Source of the DNA: Syncephalastrum monosporum B8922
Taxonomy: Eukaryota > Mucoromycota > Mucoromycetes > Mucorales > Syncephalastraceae
Reading direction: 5' to 3'
Assembly (NCBI GenBank): GCA_000697355.1
Contig: JNEN01001243.1
Span: 124,001 to 188,000, forward strand
DNA: 64,000 nt
Shown here piece after piece: positions 24,577 through 35,000 of this stretch. Under the pieces are notes generated by a model. The model was not told where the DNA came from and searched no databases. It saw nothing but the letters and a program-made list of their open reading frames with translations. How positions within the stretch are numbered: the first letter of the stretch is position 1; each line of letters starts with the position of its first letter. Both the position numbers and the translations under genes were made by a program.

Positions 24577-26164
24577 AGTGATGCGATGTGTAAAGTGGTT
24601 TCGTCGTTGAGGGAAGAAACAAAAGTCAGGAAAAAGTGAAAGGAAAAGATAAACGAGGATGGAGGGTGCGTTTTCATTAAAAAAGGAAAGGGAGTGGACC
24701 AGGTCGGCTGATTGGTGCCCGACCGTTCATGCACACACACACACGCACACTCAGATTTTTTTTTACACACACGCGCACGCGTACACAAGAAAGAAAAAAA
24801 AAGCCCAGAGAGCCGCACAACTTTTTTGAGATTCCCCGCACACACACCGCACATTCGTACTTGACGGTCTGCTTGTCTTCTATATTTCGTCGGGCCTCCT
24901 GAAAGCAGAATAAGAAGAGCGCATGCATTATTGATTTTTCCCCCTTCGGCCGCAAAAATACATCCCATGTCTCTTATGTTCTCCCTCTCGCCCCTTTACA
25001 AACGCCTGGGCTGCCTGGGTGGAAAGAGAAAGCGCAAGAGACTTCGTTTTTTTTTTTTTTTCTTTGCTTGTGTCACATGCAGTATCATGACGACAGTCAA
25101 CCGCCAAATCATGTGGTCTTTCTCGGCATAAGACACCGGGTGTGCCTCGCATGACGGATCATTACTCTATTTCTTACAAACTTATCTACACTTTCTCGAT
25201 GATCGATGGTGGCACACTACACAAAGGAGTAGCTGTGCTGCGCTAAAATTGGTACTAAACTCGAATTGCTTGCTTTTCTCTCCTCCGCACACAGGCATAT
25301 ACACACTGTCAAATTACTAGCGGTAGTCTAGCACCTTACCTTTCGGCAGTGCAGACATATATGCTATGCCACAGCCACGGGTAACAACTGGAGAAAGGGT
25401 GGTCATGGGCTGAATGGCTCAGTCAAGTGTACAGCGAAAATGATGGGGCATGTGTCCATTAAGAATCCAGGTTTCGTTAACGAGTGGAAAGCGACAGGTC
25501 AACCAGTAGGGGTTGCGCGCGCGCGTGTGTGTGTGTGTGTGTGTGCTTGTCGATCTTGCCCAGCATCGCTTCCCTACCTTGTGGTACCGGCGGCCTGGTG
25601 TGGTACATAACCACGCGCACGGGTGGGCGGGCAATCACTGAAGATCGTGCTATTTTGAGATATTTATTTTGGATGCACGTCAGGGTATTTGACAGTCCAC
25701 CACAGCGATGACTTTTTCTATTCATGTCTGCTCTGTAGCATCGCTAACGCTTTGTTCCACGGTGTTGGATTGAAATAGATGGAGGGCGAATTAATTAGTA
25801 CAGGTATAGGAGGAGGATGCGACTATAATGAGAACGAGCATCATATTAAAGCAGTGAGCAGATAAAAATGCAGGGCACTGTCAGGTCCTATATTTGTACC
25901 CCCTAGAACTTCGTCTTTGCCTGTGCCAGTGAACCTCTCTTCTTAGACAGGACATGTGGCTCTTTTTCTTCTTCAGAATGAGACCCACACAAACCCATTT
26001 CTCACAGTAAGAGAAATATTACGCTACACGTGTTTCTGGCAGAGTGGAGCTGGAAAGCGCGAGAAAGATGTTCGGAGCTACTCTCTGTGTTGGGGTTCGA
26101 AAGTAACAAGGCAGCTCACACTCGCGGCACTCGGCACCTTCTTACTTCACTTTACCTTATCCCA
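24577..26164. other. divergent intergenic region (H1 / RACK1) with CA/GT microsatellites
   Basis: This 1.6-kb spacer contains a CA-rich block around 24731-24785, a T run near 25047, and a GC/GT alternating tract at 25515-25542. Both promoters should lie here. The RACK1 5' leader probably begins within the last few hundred bases; a 5' UTR intron cannot be excluded. No coding exon is recognised. Confidence 0.5.
25515..25542. repeat. (GC)n/(GT)n alternating purine-pyrimidine tract
   Basis: About 28 bases of strictly alternating purine and pyrimidine (GCGC then GTGT) lie between histone H1 and RACK1. Such tracts are Z-DNA prone in general; that is a known property of the sequence type, not shown here. 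Confidence 0.8.
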
Positions 26165-27917
26165 ATGGCTCACTTTGCTTTCCGCGGCGCCCTCAAAGGT
26201 AAGCTACACGAGGATGCATGTATGGATGGCTCGACTAACAGATGGATGGATGGATGGATGATTAGGACACAATGGATGGGGTAGATAACAGCTTTGCGCT
26301 TCGGCCAACTTTATTTTCGCTGACGCGAGTGCCCCCTCATTAGTTACTTCCATCGTCACCACGCCTGAGGCGCCCGACATGGTGGTGTCAGGTTCTCGAG
26401 GTACATCTTCCACTACCTCAAAAAGGGCCAGGGTTAACACTTTGCTCTCATAGACAAGTCCATCATTGTGTGGCATCTGAGCAGGTATGTTTGACAATAC
26501 GCGTCTGACTGAAACCCAACTCATGCTCTTTGTTTAGGTAAATACAGTGTCACATGATCTCCCAGATTTTGAGAGATGATGATGGACGCCTCTAAAGTCG
26601 AGGTGAATGCCATTTTTCTAATGAAAAATTGCTCACGATTGCCCTTTCAAAGGGATGAAATTGACTATGGCGTGCCACGCAAATCTCTGCTGGGCCACAA
26701 CCACTTCGTGCAAGACCTCGCCATCTCTTCTGATGGCCAGTACGTCCTGTCCGCCTCGTGGGACCAGAGCTTGCGTCTGTGGGATATCAGCACAGGAGAG
26801 ACGACCCGTCGCTTCATTGGCCATGCCAGCGATGTCCTGTCTGTCTCGTTCTCCCCTGATAATCGTCAGATCGTGTCTGGATCCCGCGACAAGACTATCA
26901 AGCTCTGGAACACCCTGTAAGTCTTTGGTGTTTATCTCTCTCCTCGTTTGATACTTACCCAGCTCTTTCGCTTGTTCAGGGGTGAATGCAAGTATAGCAT
27001 TACCGACAAAGGTCATCAGGACTGGGTCTCCTGCGTCCGCTTCTCGCCCAACCCAGCCATGCCTGCTATTGTGTCGGCGGGTTGGGACAAAGTCGTCAAG
27101 GTAAATATGAGGGCCACTTGTTGTGTTGGGTCATGAGAGGGTGACTGTGATGACTATTATAATATTTGCTACTACGGAGGCTTATGCCGGTGAGATCAAC
27201 ACCACCACCTTCTGAATGTCACTCTCAAGATGAAAAAGCGATTGATGGGAAAAGCAATTTTATGTATCTGATGACTGACCCGTTCTTATCATCTTAGGTA
27301 TGCATCTGTTTCCTGTGTTTCCTGTGTCTATCCCTTGCTGTGCTGGCTGCGACCATGATGACCAAACAAATATTTGCTACTATGGAAGCCCAAGAGGGGC
27401 TTGTGAAATCAACAAATACCACAAAAAACCTGACGCAGCGCGCACAGCAAAGCACTTGCTCTATTGCTATCATTTGCTGACTTTGGATTCGCTTTAGGTC
27501 TGGGACTTGACGAAGCTTGAACTGCGCAACAACTTCCTTGGTCACAATGGTTATATCAACACGATTGCCATCTCGCCGGATGGCTCGCTTTGTGCTTCGG
27601 CTGGCAAGGATGGCATTGTGCAGCTGTGGGATTTGAAGGAAGGCAAACCCTTGTACTCCCTTGATGCCGGTGAAGAGGTGCACACGTTCGCCTTCTCGCC
27701 AAGTCGTTACTGGCTTTGCGCAGGCACCAAGTCTGGCGTTAAGGTGTGGGATCTGGAGAAGCAGGAGCTCCTGGACGACCTGCGACCGACTGCCGACGCA
27801 GGTGCCCAGGTGAGCACTCCATGCTTGTCGCTCGCCTTCTCTTCGGATGGCGCTACTCTCTTCAGTGGCCACACCGACAACCTGATCCGTGTCTGGACCG
27901 TCATCAGCACCTTATAA
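26165..27917 (+). CDS. ASC1: RACK1/Asc1/Cpc2, 40S-associated seven-WD40 scaffold
   Basis: Seven exons (26165-26198, 26266-26280, 26344-26400, 26454-26484, 26653-26916, 26980-27100, 27498-27917) join in frame to 313 residues, the normal RACK1 length. The start is [21 protein letters not shown] repeats follow: [37 protein letters not shown] with [29 protein letters not shown] with [21 protein letters not shown] with [30 protein letters not shown]; and [17 protein letters not shown] near the end. RACK1 binds the 40S head and links translation to signalling. Exon 2 is a 15-nt microexon. Introns 26485-26652 and 27101-27497 each contain an internal acceptor abutting a donor, and the latter carries two box C/D snoRNAs. 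Confidence 0.97.
26534..26543 (+). promoter_or_regulatory. candidate zero-length exon / recursive splice site in a RACK1 intron
   Basis: Inside the intron 26485-26652, the acceptor-like TTTGTTTAG ends at 26537 and the donor-like GTAAAT begins at 26538. A CTGACTGA branch-like sequence lies upstream at about 26502. Translating past the junction gives an immediate stop in the required phase, so no exon starts here. The intron can be read as 53 nt plus 115 nt. Confidence 0.5.
27137..27226 (+). ncRNA. intronic box C/D snoRNA, U24 (snR24)-like, copy 1
   Basis: Box C GTGATGA is at 27147-27153 and box D CTGA at 27212-27215. A C'-like GTGAGAT lies at about 27190. A nine-pair terminal stem (one G-U wobble) joins 27137-27145 to 27218-27226. 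The guide AATATTTGCTACTAC (27161-27175) is the hallmark of U24/snR24 and, from memory, is exactly complementary to a conserved 25S/28S segment methylated by U24. The D' box is degenerate and the second guide before box D is only weakly U24-like. The host, a RACK1/Asc1 intron, is also the host of snR24 in Saccharomyces cerevisiae. Confidence 0.85.
27294..27303 (+). promoter_or_regulatory. candidate zero-length exon / recursive splice site between two snoRNA-bearing half-introns
   Basis: A good acceptor (ATCATCTTAG ending at 27297), preceded by the branch-like GACTGACCC, is followed directly by a good donor, GTATGC, at 27298. It splits the intron 27101-27497 into halves of 197 and 200 nt, each with its own donor, branch site, acceptor and U24-like snoRNA. 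After removal of the first half the exon end AAG would abut GTATGC, recreating a usable donor. Confidence 0.6.
27346..27439 (+). ncRNA. intronic box C/D snoRNA, U24 (snR24)-like, copy 2
   Basis: Box C ATGATGA is at 27355-27361 and box D CTGA at 27430-27433, with a C'-like TGTGAAAT near 27402-27409. A perfect six-pair terminal stem joins 27346-27351 to 27434-27439. The guide AATATTTGCTACTA (27369-27382) matches copy 1, but the rest of the RNA, including the sequence before box D, has diverged. It sits in the second half of the same RACK1 intron, followed by its own CTGAC branch site and TTTAG acceptor. Confidence 0.8.
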
Positions 27918-28319
27918 AAAGTCCTCTTCGCATAAACAAAAACTAGCATAGCTTATCCCACCTTTCTGTCCTGATTAAAGTTTCGCTTTGAATTAATGCA
28001 TGATGGGAGAAGAAAAATGTAAAACCTTGCTCGATCTGGTTATCGTCCCTTTTCACTTTTTCTTTTGTATTTATTCACTCTTTTGTAAGTATTCACCATG
28101 TTCCCGGTACGTGCAGGCACTCGCTTGTACATGATTTGCAGGTATGGGGAGGTTCAGCGTATCGATGATATTACCTTTCGCCATACTAAATCAGAGTAAA
28201 ATGTCGTGAAGCTTTGTGTCTTTAGGCGGTTATATGGTACAACATTTGCATCTCATATATTCGCATGACAATTGATGTGGCTATAGTATGGGTAAATAGA
28301 TGAAAAGCTCAGGCCATGC
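27918..28319 (+). other. intergenic region RACK1 / sugar transporter
   Basis: This 400-bp spacer between co-oriented genes contains the RACK1 3' UTR. It may also hide a missing first exon of the sugar transporter; I could not identify one with a convincing first helix. Confidence 0.45.
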
Positions 28320-30299
28320 TTGGTCACTGATACATATGCCCATCCATCCTATGTGTTGAGCAGTTATGATACAGGCATGTTGTCGGGATGCTTGGTCATG
28401 GTTCGCTTCCAGTCCCAGTTTTCAGTTTCGGATTTACCCAACGCAGCTGTTGTGGCATCCGTGCCTCTGGTCGCCTCTGTTTTTGCATCCATTGTAAATG
28501 CCGCGGGTTTCCTTTTATTACGTCGGCTAAAATGATGATTATACCCAGTTGTCTGGATTTATTGCAGATCGCATCGGCCGCAGGCCACACTTCTTCGTCG
28601 CCACTGCTATAAAACTCATAGGTTCAGTGGTCCAAATGACGGCAGATAGCTTTGCGACACTGCTGGTGGGAAGAATCCTCGCTGGTGCGGCCATAGGGTA
28701 GGCGTAAGATGCGACTATGATTCTGTGCTTTATGTAACATTGCCTGCCCACGTAGTATTTTCAGCATGCTTGTGCCCCTGTGTAAGCTCGGCTATAGTCC
28801 CAATATAATCGGCATAGCTGACCTGGTGTAGACCAGAGCGAAATATCTCGGCCGGGCGTGCGTGGTCGCCTAATCACCTTCTATCAATTCGGGGTTACAG
28901 TTGGGTTTTGCGTCGCGTTCTGGATCGACTATGGCACAAGCCATATTCCAAACAATTTGTCATGGCGCGTACCCGTTGGACTTCAGATCTTACCGCCGAT
29001 TGTGATGTTTATTGGTCTTTTTGCACTTCCAGAAAGGTATGTAATGCATATGGTGTAAGCCGCATGATTTTTTTTTTACATCCTTGGCAGTCCCCGTTGG
29101 TTGATATATCGCGGCCGCTTTGACGAGGCGCATGCTATCCTGACACGCCTACGGAGCAACGAGGGCGAGTGCCAGATGGAGTTCATTGGGATCGTGCAGG
29201 ATGTGACGTTTGACAGAAACTACTCTTCCAAAAAGTCATATTCGACACTGTTACAGAAAGGCATCGAAAATAACCGACGGCGCACCTTGCTTGGTATCGG
29301 TATTCATATGCTTACCCAGCTGACAGGCATCAATGTGCTCCTGTAAAGGTTTTTCGGATGATTGTGCATACAGATACTCACTTGTTTTATCAGGTTCTAT
29401 CTACCACATATCTTGCAATCGACGGGCATCACTGAAGTCAATTCGGAGCTGCTAGGCAATGGTGTGAGTGGCATAGTGAACATGCTGGCAACTATCCCGG
29501 TATTCTTCTTTGTAAGTTTCTTGTTCTTTCATACAACGCCCATGAACATTCCCCATAGATAGACAAATGGGACCGACGTCGCATTCTGAAGGCGGCATCG
29601 ATATCCATGGCTGTATGCATGATCATGATTGCCACACTACTCGGCGTCTATAGTGATCAGATGGTACAGCAGCCCGGGCACTTTTATCCCGGCGCTTTCG
29701 TTAATGTGAAGGTGTATATCAGCAACGGTAGCGCCACCTTTTGCGTCCTCGTCTTACTATGTCTTTTCGTTGCTTGTTTTGCTCTTAGCTGGTACGTCTT
29801 TTGAGACCCCATTCTTTGAGTTAACTATCCATACAGGGGGCCGCTGGGATGGATCTATCCTGCCGAGATCTATCCTCAGCTGATTCGTGCCAAGGCTATG
29901 GGTGTTACAACCGCTGCGAGTTACTGCTTTAATGTGGCGATATCTCAAGTCGCCCCTCTTCTATTTGAGTACATCACGTGGGGGACCTACGTTGTATTCG
30001 GGTGCTGCTGCCTTGTCATTACCTGGATTGTTCATGTTTATTATCCGGAGACGCGCGTAAGTTTAATTACCTTCCACGCTCATTCCGTCACTCATAGATA
30101 CCTTAAACCATGGCAGGGGCGGTCGTTGGAAGAAATCCATCTAATATTTAGCAACGCGTTGATTGACCAGCGGCCAGGTGCACACCATCCATCGACGGCG
30201 GCAGAAGCACTGGAACATCTCGAACTCGTGGGTTACAATAGCCATCATCAGCAACCCAGGACAAGCGGCAAACGCCCAGTGATGCCTAAACTGGTGTAA
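28320..30299 (+). CDS. MFS sugar transporter (SP family), N terminus uncertain
   Basis: The gene encodes a sugar:H+ symporter-type protein in about nine exons. After the helix-1 end YDTGMLSGCLVMVRFQSQF come GFIADRIGRRPHFFVATA (the GRR signature), LLVGRILAGAAIGIFSMLV with PLYQSEISRPGVRGRLITFYQ, WRVPVGLQILPPIVMF and LPERYSPRWLIYRGR (PESPRWL-like, here ERYSPRWL). The second half has GIHMLTQLTGINVLLFYLP, DKWDRRRIL, GPLGWIYPAEIYPQLIRAK and YYPETRGRSLEEI, all standard SP motifs. The start given (28320) leaves almost no first helix before YDTG. Either a short upstream exon ends at an acceptor near 28364, or the N terminus has been lost. The substrate is unknown. The 3' end faces the coiled-coil gene 100 bp away. 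Confidence 0.82.
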
Positions 30300-30399
30300 A
30301 ACACATGTACATGCAAAATCAATAACATAAATCAACAATATATATAAACTAGAGAAAAGAAGGAATGCATATCTATGTACAGAAGGTATGTGTGCTCGT

Positions 30400-31249
30400 C
30401 TATTCCCAGTCTTGAGCGAGCATAAAATTCAATCCGTCCACGCTTGCGACGGTGGCGGGGAGATTCTACGCGGTATGAATACAGCTGAGCTCATTTGTTT
30501 GCCAGAAATTACCTTTTCTAATCTGGCTTGTAAGGCCATGCTCGTGGAAAAGTCTTTTATCACCTTTTTGTCGACGACAGGTTGATCTAGCGGCCAGTCA
30601 GTGATCATAGTATGTAAGCCTGTCAGAAGATGGAGTTACCTTCGGGTGCCTGAGAAGCAGTGTCCTCCCCTTCTTTTGTTCCACTCTCGTCGGATGGCAC
30701 GTCGGGGGGCGCTTGTCGGGCGAGCATATCGCGCACGAGAGCCATTTGCCTGTCCATATCTTTCCGGGTCGGAAACACTTCTTGTTCCATCAACTGCTGC
30801 AAACTGCGTTCGGCTTCGCGTGCTTTTTCTTGCAGGGATGGATCAAAAGGCTCTTTTGCAGCGATGCGCGTCAGATATCAAGTAAGCAGTTCTCTCTTTC
30901 GTGCTTACCTAGCTTGTATTTCTCCAGGCTCCACGGCGTGGCAAATTCAACGTTGGAAAGGGTGTGCGTGCCTAAATCACACATGGTCTAAATGCACTAA
31001 GCACGCTTGTTGCCGTGGGGCGGTTCACTGTCCCTGTCTTACATCGTTCACAAGCTTTTCTACAAGTTTTTCCATTTGGTCCTGTGCATCTTGGTAGTGG
31101 TTTTCTTCTTGATCCTGTTCGCTGTTGATCCGCTTGTTGTTTTCTCTGGAATCCAACAGCAATTCCTCTTCCATAATTTCTTGGAGATCATTTTGGAGTT
31201 GGGCAAGAACAGAAAGATACTGTTCGCCTTTATCGATTGCCACCTTCAT
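30400..31249 (-). CDS. small coiled-coil protein, possibly Nsl1/Mis14-like kinetochore subunit
   Basis: Five exons give a predicted protein of about 195 residues. The N-terminal exon (MKVAIDKGEQYLSVLAQLQ, DLQEIMEEELLLDSRENN) is strongly helical and acidic. It is followed by TMCDLGTHTLSNVEFATPW and EPFDPSLQEKAREAERSLQ with VFPTRKDMDRQMALVRDML, and the protein ends NFMLAQDWE before TAG. The EPFD-x-L-x-EK pattern followed by a long helix recalls the Nsl1/Mis14 family of the MIND kinetochore complex, but I recognise it only weakly and the usual N-terminal segment is not seen. The start at 31249 has an in-frame stop just before it unless an upstream exon exists. A generic coiled-coil protein is the safe reading. 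Confidence 0.55.
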
Positions 31250-32024
31250 TTAGAGAACTACGATATATGTCGCGAGGAACAGGGAAGAAGCAATTGAGTG
31301 ATATCTGTGATCGAATTAGGCAGTCCTGCAAAAGTTGTGGAGTTTTGGAATTGGGTTTTTTACACTTCGAGGTCTGCTTATTTGGGGTATTGAAGTTCTC
31401 CGTTTTGACAGCTTATTCATTACTACATCTTTTCAGAGCGAACAGAGATGCAGAAAGCAGGCGGGTGGGTGGGTGAAAGACCGTAGCAGACCTCTCGTGT
31501 ATCAAGCGAGTCCTGTGCTACGCTAGGACAACACATGATAAAACTCGTTTGATACATATTCCAACAAATTATCCTGTCATTTCTCGCCATCTGTAAGTTT
31601 TGGGAAACTTATTCCTATATATTATTTGACATGCATTATACTGTCATCATGTCCAATAGGGAACCATGCTATGTTCTATATCTTGTACAACTTCATTCTC
31701 GTTTGTCATTTTTCAATATACCAAGTTATTCGTTGTTTCGACAGTGTTCCAGCATTTGTAAGAATGCGAAACAGAACCCCAAATAAATGAAATGCGTTTT
31801 CTCCACAGTCTTGCAGACCTCCGTAATTTTTTTTTTGATGTAAAGGACTTTTGTCTTGAATTTATAGTAAGAGCAATATGTAAAATTATACATTGGGTAG
31901 TGGAGGGAATCATTGTTTTTCAGAGTGAGAGGAAGAATAGAGAGGAAAAGCAGAGAGGGAGAGATCGATAGAGACAGAGGGAGGAGAGAGAGAGAGAGAG
32001 AGGAGGACAGAGAGAGCTATACAC
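31250..32024 (-). other. intergenic region with GA-rich tract
   Basis: This 775-bp spacer lies between two minus-strand genes. A purine-rich block over about 31921-32016, including a GAGA run, lies immediately downstream of the SNF2 gene stop codon and would be a CT-rich 3' UTR in its transcript. No coding exon is recognised. Confidence 0.5.
31980..32002. repeat. (GA)n microsatellite
   Basis: A GA dinucleotide run lies inside a wider purine tract next to the 3' end of the SNF2-RING gene. Confidence 0.85.
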
Positions 32025-35000
32025 TTATTGGCCACTACCACTGCTGGATGCTTGGCTCGATTCAAGATTCGCACCGTTACCAGGTCGGGGACCCATGATG
32101 CGGCTAGGAAGACCAGTCCCACGGAAAAGATACATAAGCTCTTCGAATCCAAGGCGTCCCAGCTGTTGAGCACCTCCTTCGCCGAATGCACCGTTCGCGA
32201 GGGCCTAAGAACCATTGTAAGTTTCGTGAGATAGCACCCTGGTCTTTTTCCCTACCTGTTTCCGCTTCTGCAGCTCAAGAATACGGTCCTCTACCGTGTT
32301 CTTTATGAAAATGCGGTGCACTTCAACATCCTTTGTTTGGCCAATACGATGAACTCGGTCGATCGCCTGATTCTCGAGCGCAGGATTCCACCAGATATCC
32401 ATTAGCTATAAATTAAAGAAAGTCAGCCTGCGAGGAGAGCATACACAGGGGCAGCCGCTTACGATCACACGGTTGGCAGCCGTCAGGTTTAGACCAAGCG
32501 AGCCGCATTTAGTCGATACAAGCAAGACGTTCTTGCCTGGCTCGGTTTGGAACGTTGAGATCACTTGGTTCTTCTGCTTCAGAGACATACTGCCGTCGTA
32601 CCGCATATAGCTGATATCATTCTCCCGAAGATGCTTCTCGAGTATATCCAGCTAGAAATCATAATGTTAGCGTCGCTCATCTTAGTCAAGCCGTATCCTA
32701 CTCACAAAGTTGGTAAACTGCGAGAAGATAATAGTCTTGTCTTGCCCATTCGTCGTGCGGCGGGTCTCGTCCAGAATCTCGAGCATCTTTCTGATTTTGG
32801 AAGTCGTTATAATTCGGCCCATCTCGTCGCGCATCTTCATCTCGGTCTTTTCCTTCTCTTGATCGCCCTGCTTGAGCTCCCGGACAAGATCGGGCGCGTG
32901 CACCTGCAGGAAGATACCCATCGGCACAACCTTGTCCTTATTGAGTGCTCCACGGCATTGCGGACATCGCTTCTCCCCCGTGCCAGGCGAGTTCATATAG
33001 GCTACCATAGAGGTTAGCTCCGAAACCTTCATTCTTCCTCGTCTCGACTTACTCGTCAGGCACTCGTTGCACATGATGTGACCACAGTCACCTAAGATCT
33101 GCGCATTGTCTGCCATATCCATACAGATGGGACACTAACAATGCGTTTAGCTATAGATACAATGAGTAACACGATAGCTTACCTCGACTTCGCTGACGTT
33201 GTCACTGTCATGCAAGATACGTTGGACGACGTTTGCGGGCATGTTCCTGGCTGAAGCCTCACGCTCTCCCTTGCGACGGCTTGCTTCCTCGGGATTCATT
33301 TCATATTTGGTCAAATCGGGATGCAGACATGATTGTCGCAGACGGAGTAGAAGCACCAAGATCTAATGATGGCAGATGAGAAACACAGCCTTATCTATCC
33401 CTCGCTTTCCTTACCGAGGAATAGTTTTTCATGACGGTGCCGGCTTCCACAAAGCGGTTAAAGTCCTTTTGACAGCTCTCGTTAACGAATTCATAAAATT
33501 CACGTTCTTCTTGCGAGAATTCAATGTGCGTGAAATGAACGTTCCGCTCCGGCAGGGAAAGAATAGGACGGCCATCAACCTTGGCTTTCTTGGAACGACG
33601 TAGTGAAATGGCTATACAAATGTATGAGTAAAACGCGCTTTTTTCTTTCTTGTCTTTTCCATACCTTTCATCAAAGCCTGGATTCTTTGCATGCCCTAGA
33701 TACGCGGGACAGTGTTAGCTAGAAACATCATAATATAATAATTATAATATAGCAAAAACTTACGAGTTGAGTTTTCTGTCTGTTGGCAATATCTTTGCGG
33801 AATTCTTCCCAATCGCAGTAAGGGGGAATACGCAGAAAGTGGACCAGTGACCATCTTGAGAAAGATCAGTCTCAGAACACGTATGAATCATTATATGCAG
33901 AATAGAACTTACAATTCATCAATCTTATTTTGGATCGGCGTGGCTGTCATGGCGATACGGTAGTCTGCTTCGAGTCGGAAACAGGCCATGGCTGCATTCG
34001 TTCTTTTGTTTTTAATGGAGTGGGCCTCATCCAGAATGACACGATGGAACTTGATCTTGGAGAGCGGGCCTACTCTATGCGTCTGGTCTGTGCATTCACC
34101 TGCCACAGTGGTATAAGCTGTGACGATGACATCGTAGTCGAGCAGATCCAAGGGGTCATCCGCGCGATTGGGTCCGTGGTGCACAAACACTTTGAGATGG
34201 GGTCGAGTCTTTGTGTAAACCTCGTTAGCCCACTGCATTACGAGCGAGACAGGGCACACAACGAGCGTCGCTCTGGACTTGAGTTTTGTCGCCCGCGACT
34301 TGCCGCTTCGCACTATCTTGTCGATCGGAGGTGCGTCCTCACAGGGTCGGGCCAGGATGAGGGCCATGGCTTGGATAGTCTATCCGGACATATGAATATG
34401 TCTTTCCATATACACATATATATAAAAAACAATGCTTTACCTTGCCGAGGCCCATGTCATCACACAAGAGGCCTCCTTTGCAGGACGTCTCCATCTTTAC
34501 GAGCCAGTTGAGACCGATCTTCTGGTGTTCGAGGAGGGTGACGGCGAGGCCTTCGGGGGTACCAGTCCGACTGTCGGGCGAGTGGTTGTCGTCGTCATTG
34601 ATGTTCTGTAACAAGTTGCGAAGCTGGCGTTCTGTCTCGGCCGCGCTCATCGTCCGCATGCCGGACAGGGTTGGATCCAGCGGGCGGTAGGCACCGGAGG
34701 ACGTGAAGTTGGCGGCGTTGCCAGAGGAGACAGGCGGCTTAAAATTGGCAAAGAGCCTATTCGTGACAGGGAGCGAGTTGACGCCAAAGAGCTGCGCACC
34801 CAAGCTACGGCGCAAAATGGCTTCCATCTCATCGTCGCTGTCCTGATACCCGGCAGAGGATTCATCGTCATCGTCCGAAATGATTTGAGGGCCGGGCTCC
34901 CGCCAGCTGCTGTATGCGGACACAGGCCGGAACGCATCAACGTCGATCGCACGGAAAGCATTTGCACCTTCGTTGCTGGGTTGCGTCAGGTCGATCACTT

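Noticed and set aside
26538..26652. Third box C/D snoRNA in a RACK1 intron
   Set aside because: ATGATGA occurs at 26576-26582, but there is no CTGA box D at a suitable distance and no terminal stem.
27216..27290. Additional snoRNA between the two U24 copies
   Set aside because: CTGATGACTGA near 27269 gives box-like words, but they fit the branch site of the first half-intron better and no stem forms.
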